From assembly GCF_000495855.1 (NCBI RefSeq), contig NZ_AWGF01000009.1, positions 213,585 to 277,584 of the forward strand: DNA of 64,000 bases, read 5' to 3'. The stretch's first letter is position 1. Every line of letters starts with the position of its first letter. The DNA is from Asticcacaulis sp. YBE204 (GTDB lineage: Bacteria > Pseudomonadota > Alphaproteobacteria > Caulobacterales > Caulobacteraceae). The notes under the pieces were generated by a model, which worked only from the letters and a program-made list of their open reading frames with translations, did not search any database and was not told where the DNA came from. Of this stretch, positions 1 through 9,424 are shown in pieces. A program made the position numbers and the translations under genes.

Positions 1-859
1 GGATCGTCGCCGGGCGGTGGGTCGTGTTGTTGAACATGAACGGGCGGGTGAGGGCCACCTTGACAGGGCGATTGGCGGCCTTCGACCCCAGAGCCGCCAG
101 CAAGGCGTCGGCGCGCACGAACAGCTTGCCGCCGAAACCGCCGCCGATATAGGGCGAGATCAGCCGTACCTTGTCCTTGGGGATGCCGAGCGTCTTGGCG
201 ACGTCGCCCGCGCCCCAGGCGATCATCTGGTTCGAGGTCCATACGGTGAGTTTGTCACCGTCCCACTGCGCGGTCGAGGCGTGCGGCTCCATCATAGCGT
301 GGGCGTGGTCGGGCGTGCGATAGGTGGCGTCGAGCGTCACAGCGGCTTGCGCGAACGCTCCAGCGAAATCACCGATCTTGACGTCGTTCTTGCCCTTTTC
401 GGCAGGCGGAGCGTCTTTGCGCACGGCTTCAAGATCGTACTGGCCCGGCGTCTTGGTATATCTGACCTTGATCAGGGCGGCGGCGGCACGGGCCTGCTCG
501 AAGGTTTCGGCGACGACGACGGCTATGGCCTGATGGTAGTGTTCGATCTCCGGCCCGCCGAGCAGGTTGGCGGTGTTGAAATTGCCCTTTTGCAGCTTGC
601 CTGCCGTGTCGGCGGTGACGATGGCCAGCACACCGGGTGCGGCCTTGGCCTTGGCCAGGTCCATCGCGGCGATACGGCCCTTGGCGATCCCGGCCCCGAC
701 GACGTAACCATAGGCGGGGTTGTCGACGGCGTCGTGCCGTTCGTAGGCATAGGGCGCGGTGCCGGTCGTTTTCAGCGGCCCGTCGATGCGGTCGGTGGGC
801 TTGCCGATGACCTTAAGCTGATCGATGGGGTTGGTCGTGGCGGGGGTATCGAATTTCAT
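1..859 (-). CDS. paoC: PaoC-type aldehyde oxidoreductase, molybdenum-binding subunit (3' end outside window)
   Basis: Large molybdenum-cofactor subunit of the periplasmic aldehyde oxidoreductase PaoABC, which oxidises aldehydes, including aromatic ones, to acids. Only the N-terminal 286 codons are present; the usual subunit is about 730 residues. The N-terminus (MKFDTPATTNPIDQLKVIG) and the segments DRIDGPLKTTGTAPYAY and NLLGGPEIEHYHQA follow E. coli PaoC (YagR) as I remember it, and the readable part ends in NNTTHRPATI, also a PaoC segment. The ATG lies 3 bases after the paoB stop, so it is the last gene of a paoA-paoB-paoC operon. The catalytic glutamate near the C-terminus is beyond the window. 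The family call is firm; the physiological aldehyde is unknown. Confidence 0.92.
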   Translation of the reverse strand, partial: MKFDTPATTNPIDQLKVIGKPTDRIDGPLKTTGTAPYAYERHDAVDNPAYGYVVGAGIAKGRIAAMDLAKAKAAPGVLAIVTADTAGKLQKGNFNTANLLGGPEIEHYHQAIAVVVAETFEQARAAAALIKVRYTKTPGQYDLEAVRKDAPPAEKGKNDVKIGDFAGAFAQAAVTLDATYRTPDHAHAMMEPHASTAQWDGDKLTVWTSNQMIAWGAGDVAKTLGIPKDKVRLISPYIGGGFGGKLFVRADALLAALGSKAANRPVKVALTRPFMFNNTTHRPATI

Positions 860-862
860 GAC

Positions 863-1813
863 CTAGCCCTTTGCTTCGAGGAGCGCCGCCGCAAGGGTGC
901 GTTCGGCCAGAGTCAGTTTGAAGCGGTTTTCCGGCGTCGGCACGGCATTGGCGAACAGCTTGGCCGACACGGCCTTCGCCCCCCTGGGCAGTTCCTTCTC
1001 GGCAGCCTCGACGCGCCACGGCTTGTGCGCCACGCCGCCGAGCGCGATGCGACCCGTGCCGTCGGTTTGAATGACCGCCGCGACCGAGACCAGCGCGAAG
1101 GCATAGGAGGCGCGGTCACGCACCTTGGTATAGATATGCGTGCCGCCGATAGGCTTGGGCAGGGTCACCGCGGTGATGAACTCGCCCGGTTGCAGGCTGG
1201 TTTCGATATGCGGCGTTGTCCCCGGCAAACGATGGAAGTCGGCGATGGGGATGACGCGCGTCTGACCGTTCGGACGCACGGTCTCGACCTTGGCATCCAG
1301 CAACCGCATGGCGACGGCCATGTCGCTGGGGTGGGTGGCGATGCAGGCCGTGCTGGCGCCGACGACGGCGTGCTGACGGCTGATGCCGCCGATAGCCGAA
1401 CAGCCGCTGCCCGGAAGACGCTTGTTACAGGCCTGATTTGTATCGTAAAAATAGGGGCAGCGCGTTCGTTGCAGCAGGTTCCCGGCGGTCGTCGCCTTGT
1501 TGCGCAGCTGCCCCGACGCCCCGGCCAGCAGGGCGCGCGACAGGACGGCGTAGTCCTTGCGCACCTTGGCATCGGCGGCCAGATCGGTATTGCGCACCAG
1601 CGCCCCGATACGCAGCCCGCCGCCCTTCGTCGGTTCGATTTTGTCCAGCCCCAATCCGTTGACGTCGATCAGGTGCGGCGGCGTCTCGATCTCCAGCTTC
1701 ATCAGGTCAAGCAGGTTGGTGCCACCGGCGATGAACTTCGCGCCCGGTGTTTTCAGCGCCGCGGCGGCGGCTTCGGCGGGGGAGGCGGCGCGCTGATAGG
1801 TAAAGGCTCTCAT
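863..1813 (-). CDS. paoB: PaoB-type FAD and 4Fe-4S subunit of aldehyde oxidoreductase
   Basis: Middle subunit that passes electrons through FAD; 316 residues against about 318 in E. coli PaoB (YagS). FAD-binding segments are visible at about residues 26-39 ([14 protein letters not shown]) and 98-114 ([17 protein letters not shown]). Four cysteines at about C119, C129, C138 and C157 ([27 protein letters not shown]) match the extra 4Fe-4S cluster that separates PaoB from ordinary xanthine dehydrogenase FAD subunits. The chosen start (MRAFTYQRA) overlaps the paoA stop by 4 bases (ATGA), which implies translational coupling. A longer reading upstream in this frame only crosses paoA. Confidence 0.93.
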   Translation of the reverse strand: MRAFTYQRAASPAEAAAAALKTPGAKFIAGGTNLLDLMKLEIETPPHLIDVNGLGLDKIEPTKGGGLRIGALVRNTDLAADAKVRKDYAVLSRALLAGASGQLRNKATTAGNLLQRTRCPYFYDTNQACNKRLPGSGCSAIGGISRQHAVVGASTACIATHPSDMAVAMRLLDAKVETVRPNGQTRVIPIADFHRLPGTTPHIETSLQPGEFITAVTLPKPIGGTHIYTKVRDRASYAFALVSVAAVIQTDGTGRIALGGVAHKPWRVEAAEKELPRGAKAVSAKLFANAVPTPENRFKLTLAERTLAAALLEAKG

Positions 1814-2451
1814 GCCACACCCGCTACGTCTTCGATCGCGTCGATGATGTTGGAATAGGCCCCGCAGCGACAGATATTGCCGCTCATCCGTTCGCGGATT
1901 TCCGCCGGACTGAGTTCGACCGTTCCGGTGAGATCGCGCGTGACGTGGCTGGGGATGCCCGCCTTGATTTCGTCGAGCACCGCCACGGCCGAGCAGATCT
2001 GCCCCGGTGTGCAGTAACCGCACTGATAGCCGTCGTGTTTGACGAAGGCGGCCTGCATGGGGTGCAAGTCGGTAGGTGTGCCAAGGCCTTCGATGGTGGT
2101 GATCTCGTCGCCTTCGTGCATAACCGCTAGGCTGAGGCAGGCATTGATGCGCCGCCCGTCGACGATGACCGTGCAGGCACCGCACTGACCGTGGTCGCAG
2201 CCCTTCTTGGTGCCGGTCAGATTCAGATGTTCGCGCAGGGCATCGAGCAGGGTGGTGCGTAGGTCGAGGTCGAGCACCTGATCCTTGCCATTGACGCGAA
2301 ACGCGACTTTCGACACGACGGGTGCCGAAACGGCTATGGGCTGGGCCGCCGCCGTCCCGCCGCCGGTCAGGGCGAAAGAAGCCGTCGTGCCGACGAGCAC
2401 GTCGCGACGGTTGAAGTCAGGGTCGCTGGCGTCATCCATATCGATTTCCAT
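1810..2451 (-). CDS. paoA: PaoA-type 2Fe-2S subunit with Tat signal
   Basis: Small iron-sulfur subunit of the periplasmic aldehyde oxidoreductase, 213 residues. The N-terminus has a twin-arginine motif (NRRDVLVG, residues 14-21) followed by a hydrophobic stretch, so the folded, cofactor-loaded complex is probably Tat-exported, as known for E. coli PaoABC. Two 2Fe-2S clusters are predicted from C85/C90/C93/C105 ([12 protein letters not shown]) and C144/C147/C194/C196 ([15 protein letters not shown]). First gene of the operon. An in-frame ATG at 2439 preceded by GGAA is an alternative start that keeps the Tat motif. Confidence 0.93.
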   Translation of the reverse strand: MEIDMDDASDPDFNRRDVLVGTTASFALTGGGTAAAQPIAVSAPVVSKVAFRVNGKDQVLDLDLRTTLLDALREHLNLTGTKKGCDHGQCGACTVIVDGRRINACLSLAVMHEGDEITTIEGLGTPTDLHPMQAAFVKHDGYQCGYCTPGQICSAVAVLDEIKAGIPSHVTRDLTGTVELSPAEIRERMSGNICRCGAYSNIIDAIEDVAGVA

Positions 2452-2502
2452 TTTCAGGGCCGCTTACATCAGGTGACGGTACGCGGCGGTTCGCTCGGTG
2501 AA

Positions 2503-2521
2503 TAGCGGTTGTTTTCCGCTA
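2503..2521. promoter_or_regulatory. inverted repeat in paoA/mocA divergent promoter
   Basis: TAGCGG and CCGCTA face each other across 7 bases (positions 2503-2508 and 2516-2521) in the 185-base divergent region between paoA and the MocA-like gene. It could be an operator shared by both genes or the leader hairpin of one. No regulator gene lies next to it. Confidence 0.25.
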
Positions 2522-2636
2522 AGACTTATAAACTGAACTCATGAATGCCGTTTTCTCGAGAGATGGTAAACGCTAAACCAGACTGTATAAAAATGCCGTA
2601 GGTTTGTGCGGCCTCAACCCGCAGGAAGGCGAATCG

Positions 2637-3215
2637 ATGAAAGCCGAAGAGGTGGCGCTGATCGTACTGGCTGCTGGCCGTTCCGAGCGTTTCGGGACCG
2701 AGGACAAGCTCAGCGCGTCCCTGGGCGGGCTGGCTTTGGGGTTGCACACGCCACAAAGGCTGTCGGTCCTGCCGTGGGGCGATCGCGTGGCGATTCACGG
2801 CGGCGATCTCGAAGCGCCTTTGAGCGCGCTGGGATTTCGGGTGATCGCTCCGGCACAGGCAAAGGCCGGGATGGGGGATAATATGGCCCGGGCCATCGGC
2901 CAATCGACGGATATCCGGGCGGCGCTGATCGTGCTGGCCGACATGCCCTTCGTGTCGTTGAGACATGTGAGCCAGATGCTGGAAGTCGCTGAAAATAATA
3001 CTATAATTATAAGTCGAGACGGCGCGCTCAGCTTGCCGCCGGTGCTGTTTCACGCGACTCATTTCGAAGCCCTGAAACGGCTGTCCGGCGATCAGGGCGC
3101 GCGACAGCTTATCGAGGCGCATGAGGCGATACGGGTGCCTTTGTCGCCGGAGGAGGCCCTGGACGTGGATACGCCTGACGATTTGCGCACGGCACGCCGC
3201 TATGCGGACTCTTAG
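2637..3215 (+). CDS. MocA-like molybdenum cofactor cytidylyltransferase / NTP transferase
   Basis: Nucleotidyltransferase of the MobA/MocA fold, 192 residues. The N-terminal nucleotide-binding loop LAAGRSERFG is followed by a lysine (EDKL), and DMPFV near residue 102 is the metal-binding aspartate motif. MocA makes the cytosine-dinucleotide form of the molybdenum cofactor used by xanthine-oxidase-family enzymes, including PaoABC. The divergent position next to paoABC supports cofactor supply for that enzyme, and possibly for the XdhABC further on. The start at 2637 is chosen because AGGAAGG sits just upstream; an earlier in-frame start at 2604 lacks such a site. The family is clear; CTP versus GTP preference is inferred from context. 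Confidence 0.75.
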   Translation: MKAEEVALIVLAAGRSERFGTEDKLSASLGGLALGLHTPQRLSVLPWGDRVAIHGGDLEAPLSALGFRVIAPAQAKAGMGDNMARAIGQSTDIRAALIVLADMPFVSLRHVSQMLEVAENNTIIISRDGALSLPPVLFHATHFEALKRLSGDQGARQLIEAHEAIRVPLSPEEALDVDTPDDLRTARRYADS

Positions 3216-3282
3216 AGCCGGTGAATCCGCTCTCGCGGCACACTATTTGCGCATAATATATCTTATGGGAAATTATGGCGCG

Positions 3283-4557
3283 TTATGATCCCGACGCGGC
3301 CGGTACGAAATGGCAGCCGCCGGGAACCGTGGCTTGCAACGTGGCACAGCGGCGCGCGATTCCGTCCGGGGTTGGTTTTTCACTGCCATCGAGCCAGCTC
3401 ATAAGGCTTTGTAGCAACGCCACATATTCGGTTTCGGCCAGTTTGGAATGGCTGTCTTCGTCGGTCGCCGTCTGGACCAGCAGATCGCCGCGCCCGGCTT
3501 TTTTTACGGTTTCGGTATAGACGGCCTCGGCGGCGAAGGACACCGTCGGATCGTTCTTGGCGTGGATGGTAACGGTCGGCAGGACGATCAGACCCGACAG
3601 GTCGGCGTCGTAGGCCAGCCGCGCCACGGCCTTGGGGTCGGCGTCGAAGCGCTCGATCCCGGCATTGAGCGCTTTGTCATCGTCTGAGCCCTTATAGACG
3701 GTCGTGCGATTGTCGAACGGGTTGCCGCCGACGCGCGAGATCAGGTCGCGGAAGGTAAAGGTCGCCCACGTCATGTGCGAAACCAGTTGCTTTTCCTTGA
3801 CGCCGGTGACCGCCAGAATCTGTTTCAACCGGTACGCCTGCTGTGCCGTGCGTTCGGACGGTTTCAGGCTGACGCCGGTGCAGGTGTCGATGCGCGCTTT
3901 AAGCTCGGCAGTGGTCAGTTGGGAGTCGGTCGGCAGGCCTTGCCAGACCGGGTATTTCGCCTCGCCCTCCCCCGGATGGTTCTGGCAATAATATTGATAA
4001 ACCGCGCGCAGATCGGCGCGGAAAACGTAACCGCGTGTGCCACCGTAGAGCAGCCCGTTGGTCAGCATGACTCCGTCGTAGTTTTGCGTCCCGTCAATGG
4101 CCAGCGCATAGAGTTCAGCCGTCTTGGCCGCGACATTGCCGCCGTAGGATTGTCCGTGCAGGATCGTGCGCTGGGGCTTGCCGAAGGCTTTCCAGAAGAC
4201 CTGACGGCTGTTGTCGACATCGGCGGCGGCCATGCGCACGCCGTACCCGCCCCTGCGATAGGTTGAACTGACCCAGGCAAAGCCCTGATTCACAAACACA
4301 TTGAAGCGATCCATATCCTCGGCGGATTCCTCGACCTTCGGTGTGCCAAGGCTGGGGCCGCCGTGGGCGTGGACGATCAGGGTCTTGTTCCATGCGGTCG
4401 GGATGGCGAACCACAGGAAAGCACCGTGTGAGTCCTGTGCGGCGTAGCATTTGGCAATCTTGGCGACCGAAGCCGGACACGGCCTTTCGGCGGGGGCTTG
4501 CGCATGGGCAGCGACAGGCATCAAACCGAACAACAAACTCAACAATAAGCGCTTCAT
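3283..4557 (-). CDS. secreted alpha/beta hydrolase, substrate unknown
   Basis: A 424-residue protein with a clear signal peptide (about residues 1-19, ending AHAQ), so periplasmic or secreted. The alpha/beta-hydrolase core shows VHAHGGPS as an oxyanion-hole region and a nucleophile elbow GQSYGG near residue 155. A late DSHSK segment may supply the histidine. It resembles no well-known esterase or peptidase closely enough to name a substrate. It lies downstream of the TonB-dependent receptor on the same strand, separated by two hairpins, so it may act on what that receptor imports. Confidence 0.75.
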   Translation of the reverse strand: MKRLLLSLLFGLMPVAAHAQAPAERPCPASVAKIAKCYAAQDSHGAFLWFAIPTAWNKTLIVHAHGGPSLGTPKVEESAEDMDRFNVFVNQGFAWVSSTYRRGGYGVRMAAADVDNSRQVFWKAFGKPQRTILHGQSYGGNVAAKTAELYALAIDGTQNYDGVMLTNGLLYGGTRGYVFRADLRAVYQYYCQNHPGEGEAKYPVWQGLPTDSQLTTAELKARIDTCTGVSLKPSERTAQQAYRLKQILAVTGVKEKQLVSHMTWATFTFRDLISRVGGNPFDNRTTVYKGSDDDKALNAGIERFDADPKAVARLAYDADLSGLIVLPTVTIHAKNDPTVSFAAEAVYTETVKKAGRGDLLVQTATDEDSHSKLAETEYVALLQSLMSWLDGSEKPTPDGIARRCATLQATVPGGCHFVPAASGS

Positions 4558-4572
4558 GGGCCTAACCTAAAT

Positions 4573-4593
4573 CTTCCCGGCTTCGCCGGGAAG
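4573..4593. repeat. perfect 9-bp stem hairpin
   Basis: CTTCCCGGC and GCCGGGAAG form a perfect stem around a 3-base loop, just upstream of the alpha/beta hydrolase start. No T-run follows on either strand, so it is more likely a small palindromic element or an mRNA-processing/stability structure than an intrinsic terminator. Confidence 0.5.
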
Positions 4594-4664
4594 TCAAAGC
4601 ATAATGTGAAAACGCCACGCCGGGCCGCCCCAAATAGCGTTTTCTCGAAACCGAAAAGGGGGCA

Positions 4665-4691
4665 CATGGGGGAAAATCCTTTTCCCCCATG
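4665..4691 (-). terminator. probable terminator of the TonB-dependent receptor gene
   Basis: A perfect 12-base stem (CATGGGGGAAAA / TTTTCCCCCATG) with a 3-base loop begins 5 bases beyond the receptor stop codon. On the minus strand only a short T-rich stretch follows after several C residues, so it may be partial and let some transcripts reach the hydrolase gene. Confidence 0.55.
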
Positions 4692-4696
4692 ATAGA

Positions 4697-7600
4697 TCAG
4701 AAGGTTTTCGAGACGTTCAGATACCAGTAGCGGCCATAGGGACGCTGGACCGAACCGAGATAACCGCCGTCGGCCAGAGACGGGCCTTCGTCGAACAGGT
4801 CGCGGACGCCGAGACGCACCTTGGAATGGGACGCCAGACCGGCTTTCTCGAACTCATACTGCACATAGAGGTTGGTGATAAGCTGTTCCTTGACGAGCCA
4901 CGGCGTGCCGACATCGGACAGGAGTCCCGTCTGGTTGACCTCGCTGACATATTGCGTCGACAGGCCCGAACGCCAGTTGCCCTTGTTCCAGGTGATCGAG
5001 GTGGTGACCTTCCATTCCGGGCGGCCATTGATCGCGATCAACTGGCTGGAGTCGGGCAGCGGCGTCAGGGTGTTGATCGTCCCCGCCGCGCGGGCGGCGT
5101 AGAGCGTATCGACGATATCCCCCGGCTCGCGCTTGAATTCCAGCAGTTGCGAGGCGTTGATGCGCACATTGAAGCTGCCCAGTTTGGTGCGGCGTTTCTG
5201 CCAGATGAAGCCGAGATCGACGCCCTCAACCGTCTGAGGCAGCAGGTTGACGAAGCGGTCGCTGATGGCCGTCACCTGACCGGTGGCGGTCAGGCCCGTT
5301 CCGGCGAAGACGGTCGTATCGTCCGAGGTCACTGCCGCGCGGATGACGTTCGGATTGGACGAGCCCTGCATTCGCAGCAGGTAATCCAGCGCCAGCGCGC
5401 TCTGGGCGCCCAGCAGGCCGACGATCTGTTCCTGCTCGATCTTCCAGCGGTCGGCGGTGAAGGTAAAGTTACCCCATTCCGACGGGATGAACTGCGGCTG
5501 GAAGACGAAGCCGACCGAGCGGTTGGTGCTCTCTTCCGGCTTGAGATCCGGATTGCCCGAAATCAGCAGCGACGAGGAAATGGCCCGCGAACAGGCGTTC
5601 ATCGAGGCGATGCGTCCCGCACGCAGATCGGCTTCGCAGCGGAAATAGTCGTTACCCGACGCCGCGCGCGAATACTGCGTGGCATTGACCTGCTCGAGGT
5701 TCGGCGCACGGAAGCCTTCGGAATAGGAGGCGCGGATGCGGAAACCGTCGATCACGTCCCAGGCCATGGCGACCTTGGGCTTGGTCACCGAGCCGAAGTC
5801 GGAATAGTTCTCGTAGCGACCGGCGATCTGGAAATCGAGGCTGCGGACCAACGGGATGTGCATTTCCGGCGAGACGACCGGCACCGCGAACTCGATATAG
5901 GCGGCGGAGACGTTGCGCTTGCCGCGCGTATCGGGGTTCGGGCTGACGGCAGAGACGTTCGACAGGTTCTTCTCGCCCGACACGCTGTCGGTGAAGGTAT
6001 AGGTGCCGTCGAGATTGGCGTCGCGATCGTCGAGTTGGGTTTCCTTGCGCGCCTCCGCCCCGAAGGCGACGCCGACCGAGCCCGCGGGCAGGCTGAACAG
6101 GTCGCGCTTGGTCATCTTGAAGTCGAGCATGGTCAGGGTGGTGCGCGAGAAGCGGCGCATGTCGAAGACGATGCCACTGACCGCCGCGGCCGAGGACGGC
6201 GAGCAGTCGGCATAGCTCGGCGTCGCGACGCAACCGCCGCTGAACGGGTTATAGGCGTCCGGCGTCGACAGGGCCAGTTGCGCCTGAAGCTTGGTCATAT
6301 TGATGTTGGGCGAGATGTCCTCGGCCTCGGCTTCCGAATAGGTGAAGGCCGATTCCCAGTCGAAGCCCGCCCATTCGCCGCGCAGACCCGCGACAAGGCG
6401 CGACTGATAGTTCTTGACCGTCACGGTCTGGAACCCGGCGTCGACGAAGCGGTAATTGCCGAGCTTCACCGCCAGACCGGTCACCGGCACATTGACCAGA
6501 CCCGTCAGGCGGTTGGGGTTGGTCTGTCCGTTGGCAAAGGTCACCGGCCCGAACGGGTTCCAGTAGTTCGAGGCCGGAATCCACAGGGCGTTGAGGTTGA
6601 CGACGGGCGGCTGAATAGCCTGGCTTTCGGCGGCGTAGAAACCCACTTCGCCGAACGCGGTCAATGTCGAGGTCAGTTCGTAATGGCCGGTGGCATAGAG
6701 ATTGACGCGTTCGACCGACGGACGAACCGTGGTGCCGTGGCGGGTGTCGTAGCGCATCTCGCGGTTGACGCCCGTATAGGCGACCGTGCCGGATACCAGA
6801 CAGATATCGTTGCCGACGCTGGCCCCGACGCAGCCGAAGCTCGACGGCTGATAGTGGAAGGCACCGGCCGCCGTGGTCAGGACGGTCGTGCCCTGACGCG
6901 GACGCAGGGCCGTGGTGGTGGCCGGAATGGACAGCTGCGCCCACGGCGAGTGCGACGAGCGCGCGTCGGGCACAGTCGAGGTCTCGTAGCCCGTATAACC
7001 GGCGAAGAACGGCCGCATATCGTCGGAGCGGGTGAAGTCCTGATCCTCGGCCATCAGCTTGGTGCGGTTGGCGTAGTTGAGGAAGACCGACAGATTGCCC
7101 TTGGCGAAGTTCTTGCCCGCATAGAGGTTCAGTTCGGTCTCGGTCATAGAGGTGCCTTCGGCGCCGCCGTGCTGAAGTTCGACGGTCAGGCCGTCGTAAT
7201 TGCTCTTGAGAACCGTATTGACCACGCCCGCCACGGCGTCGGCACCGTAGATGGCGGCGGCGCCGTCGAGCAGGACTTCGACGCGTTGCAGGCCCGCCAC
7301 CGGGACGGCGTTGGAGTTGAACGACTGCACCGGCACCGTGCCGGTGTCGGACGTGCCCTGGCTGGTCGGGTGCTGAACCAGACGGCGGCCATTGAGCAGG
7401 ACCAGCGTATTGCCGACGCCGAGCGAGCGCAGATTGACCGAGTTGACGTCGCCGCGCGCCGAGTTCGAGGTCTGAGGGTTGTTGGCGGCGTCGAACAGGA
7501 CGTCGCCCATCTGCGGGATCGAACGCATCAGGTCGTCGCCCGACACCGCGCCCGTGGCGGCGATCTGTTCTTCGTCGACGACGATGACCGGTAAGGCGGT

Positions 7601-7768
7601 CGTCACTTTCGCGCCTTTGATGCGCGAACCGACGACGACGACCTCTTCGATCGGCGGCGCGGCGGCGGGGGCCGCCTCCTGCGCAAAGGCCGGGGCGCTC
7701 AGCAGGGCGCTGGCGGCCACGCCCGTCAGCAAAAAAGCATGAAGGTTGCGGGGAAGTCCTTTAGTCAT
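4697..7768 (-). CDS. TonB-dependent outer-membrane receptor
   Basis: A 1023-residue outer-membrane transporter. There is a signal peptide (about residues 1-29, ending AFAQ), a TonB-box-like EEVVVVGSR near 41-49, a plug domain with LLNGRRLV and GADAVAGVVNTVL, and a beta-barrel ending in an aromatic residue (WYLNVSKTF). The start is preceded by GGAGAG. It is expected to import a bulky substrate using proton-motive force through TonB. The substrate cannot be read from sequence. Its neighbours are dctA upstream on the same strand (62-base gap) and the secreted hydrolase downstream, so a role in uptake of an organic acid conjugate or an oligosaccharide is possible. Confidence 0.93.
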   Translation of the reverse strand: MTKGLPRNLHAFLLTGVAASALLSAPAFAQEAAPAAAPPIEEVVVVGSRIKGAKVTTALPVIVVDEEQIAATGAVSGDDLMRSIPQMGDVLFDAANNPQTSNSARGDVNSVNLRSLGVGNTLVLLNGRRLVQHPTSQGTSDTGTVPVQSFNSNAVPVAGLQRVEVLLDGAAAIYGADAVAGVVNTVLKSNYDGLTVELQHGGAEGTSMTETELNLYAGKNFAKGNLSVFLNYANRTKLMAEDQDFTRSDDMRPFFAGYTGYETSTVPDARSSHSPWAQLSIPATTTALRPRQGTTVLTTAAGAFHYQPSSFGCVGASVGNDICLVSGTVAYTGVNREMRYDTRHGTTVRPSVERVNLYATGHYELTSTLTAFGEVGFYAAESQAIQPPVVNLNALWIPASNYWNPFGPVTFANGQTNPNRLTGLVNVPVTGLAVKLGNYRFVDAGFQTVTVKNYQSRLVAGLRGEWAGFDWESAFTYSEAEAEDISPNINMTKLQAQLALSTPDAYNPFSGGCVATPSYADCSPSSAAAVSGIVFDMRRFSRTTLTMLDFKMTKRDLFSLPAGSVGVAFGAEARKETQLDDRDANLDGTYTFTDSVSGEKNLSNVSAVSPNPDTRGKRNVSAAYIEFAVPVVSPEMHIPLVRSLDFQIAGRYENYSDFGSVTKPKVAMAWDVIDGFRIRASYSEGFRAPNLEQVNATQYSRAASGNDYFRCEADLRAGRIASMNACSRAISSSLLISGNPDLKPEESTNRSVGFVFQPQFIPSEWGNFTFTADRWKIEQEQIVGLLGAQSALALDYLLRMQGSSNPNVIRAAVTSDDTTVFAGTGLTATGQVTAISDRFVNLLPQTVEGVDLGFIWQKRRTKLGSFNVRINASQLLEFKREPGDIVDTLYAARAAGTINTLTPLPDSSQLIAINGRPEWKVTTSITWNKGNWRSGLSTQYVSEVNQTGLLSDVGTPWLVKEQLITNLYVQYEFEKAGLASHSKVRLGVRDLFDEGPSLADGGYLGSVQRPYGRYWYLNVSKTF

Positions 7769-7830
7769 TTTCTCTCTCCTGTATGTCTTCGGCGTGTTTG
7801 TTTTTGTGTTCGCCGTATTTTTAGCTTTGA

Positions 7831-9201
7831 TCAGTCGGGGCTCTTTTCCCCGATCTGGACACCGGCGGGCGCGCCGGCAAGGACGGTGACGGGCTCAGGT
7901 TCGCGCGGCAAAGCCTTGCCTGAAAGGGTGGCCCGGAACAGCGGCATGTCTATCGACTTTTCCCAGCGCGACACGACGACGGTGGCGACCGCATTACCGA
8001 TGAAGTTGGTCAGCGAGCGGCATTCCGACATGAAGCGGTCGACGCCGAGGATGATCGCCATCCCGGCCAGCGGCACGGTCGGCACGACCGACAGGGTCGC
8101 CGCCAGCGTGATGAAACCCGCCCCGGTCACGCCCGCCGCGCCCTTGGACGACAGCATGGCCACCGACAGCAGCAGCAACTGCTCTTCCAGCGACAGGTGC
8201 GTATTGGTCGCCTGAGCGATGAACAGCGCCGCCAGAGTCATATAGATATTGGTGCCGTCGAGATTGAACGAATAACCGGTGGGGACCACGAGGCCGACGA
8301 CCGAGCGCTTGCAGCCCGCCGCCTCCATCTTTTCCATCAGGCTCGGCAGGGCCGATTCCGACGACGAGGTGCCGAGCACCAGCAGCAGTTCGGCCTTGAG
8401 ATAGCCGATCAGTTTGAAGATCGAGAAGCCGTTGACGGCGCACACCGCCCCCAGAATGACGATCACGAACAGGGCCGAGGTGGCGTAGAAGGTGCCGACC
8501 AGCGCCGCCAGATTGACGATCGACGCGATCCCGTACTTGCCGATGGTGAAGGCGAAAGCCCCGAACGCCCCGATGGGTGCGGCCTTCATCAGGATCGACA
8601 CCATCTTGAAGATGCCGTGGCTGACGACTTCGAGGATGTTGACCAGCGGTTTGGCCTTATCGCCGATCAGGACAAGCGAAATGCCGAACAGAATGGCGAT
8701 GAACAGCACCTGCAAGATATTGCCTTCGACGAAGGCCGAGGTGAAGGTCGTCGGGATGATGTCCATCGCAAAGCCGATAAGCGTCGAATCGTGGGCCTTG
8801 GCGGCGTATTCGGCGACCTTCGGATCGTGCAGGGTCGACGGGTCGATATTCATCCCCCGGCCCGGCTGGACGACATTGGCGACGATCAGGCCGACGATCA
8901 GGGCCAGCGTCGAAAAGGTCAGAAAATAGGTGAAAGATTTGCCGACGACCGAGCCCACGCCCTTGAGCGAGCCCATGCCTGCGATGCCGGTGACGATGGT
9001 CAGGAAGATGACCGGCGAAATGATCATCTTGACCAGCTTGATGAAGCCGTCGCCCAACGGTTTCAGCGCCTCACCCGTCGCCGGATAAAAATGCCCGATG
9101 GCCGCGCCTGCCGCGATCGCCACCAGCACCTGAAAATACAGATGGGTGTAGAACGGCGATTTTTTGCGCGGGGTCGCACTGACCGGGGTCTGCATCAGCA
9201 T
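7831..9201 (-). CDS. dctA: C4-dicarboxylate:cation symporter DctA
   Basis: Inner-membrane carrier of the DAACS (glutamate/dicarboxylate symporter) family for succinate, fumarate and malate; 456 residues. Family segments include [19 protein letters not shown] near 60, the serine-rich [25 protein letters not shown] and the C-terminal [17 protein letters not shown]. The start at 9201 (MLMQTPVS) has GAGG six bases upstream; a TTG 12 bases earlier overlaps that site and is rejected. It is divergent from dctB-dctD, the usual arrangement in which DctB senses substrate and DctD switches on dctA. Confidence 0.95.
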   Translation of the reverse strand: MLMQTPVSATPRKKSPFYTHLYFQVLVAIAAGAAIGHFYPATGEALKPLGDGFIKLVKMIISPVIFLTIVTGIAGMGSLKGVGSVVGKSFTYFLTFSTLALIVGLIVANVVQPGRGMNIDPSTLHDPKVAEYAAKAHDSTLIGFAMDIIPTTFTSAFVEGNILQVLFIAILFGISLVLIGDKAKPLVNILEVVSHGIFKMVSILMKAAPIGAFGAFAFTIGKYGIASIVNLAALVGTFYATSALFVIVILGAVCAVNGFSIFKLIGYLKAELLLVLGTSSSESALPSLMEKMEAAGCKRSVVGLVVPTGYSFNLDGTNIYMTLAALFIAQATNTHLSLEEQLLLLSVAMLSSKGAAGVTGAGFITLAATLSVVPTVPLAGMAIILGVDRFMSECRSLTNFIGNAVATVVVSRWEKSIDMPLFRATLSGKALPREPEPVTVLAGAPAGVQIGEKSPD

Positions 9202-9262
9202 GGATTTCCTCAACTCGACTTACTTTTTGGTTAAGGGCAGAATAGACCGCACAAAGAAGCAC

Positions 9263-9277
9263 GCAATAATTATGCGC
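9263..9277 (-). promoter_or_regulatory. candidate -24/-12 (sigma-54) promoter of dctA
   Basis: Read on the minus strand, GCGCAT-N5-TTGC resembles the consensus TGGCAC-N5-TTGC. The -12 half is perfect and the -24 half matches at three of six positions. It would start transcription about 50 bases before the dctA ATG and lies 60-110 bases from the tandem dyads below. The weak -24 half, and the missing GAFTGA motif in DctD, both count against it. Confidence 0.4.
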
Positions 9278-9332
9278 TCTTGTATTAACTTAATGAAATA
9301 AAACATATTTTTATATTTTACGGGTGTAATTT

Positions 9333-9382
9333 TGTGTGGATTTTCGCACACGAAAAATTTTACTTGTGCGAAATATCGCCAG
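9333..9382. promoter_or_regulatory. tandem DctD-like activator sites between dctA and dctB
   Basis: Two copies of a TGTGyG-type dyad are spaced 32 bases centre to centre (about three helical turns): TGTGTGGATTTTCGCACA at 9333-9350 and TGTGCGAAATATCGCCAG at 9365-9382. The second is a good left half only. TTTCGCACA (9342-9350) and TGTGCGAAA (9365-9373) form a perfect 9-base inverted repeat. Tandem sites of similar sequence upstream of dctA are the known DctD targets in rhizobia; the assignment here is by resemblance and position. Confidence 0.55.
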
Positions 9383-9424
9383 ATGACATCAATGCGCGAC
9401 CGTCTTGCGTCGAAAGACTGTTTC

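Noticed and set aside
17..1858. 613-codon open frame on the plus strand
   Set aside because: It lies opposite paoB and paoC, has low-complexity Arg/Gly/Asp-rich translation with no domain, and is a codon-usage shadow of GC-rich genes.
4826..7594. 922-codon open frame on the plus strand opposite the TonB-dependent receptor
   Set aside because: No signal, domain or plausible composition. The minus-strand receptor is complete and unmistakable.
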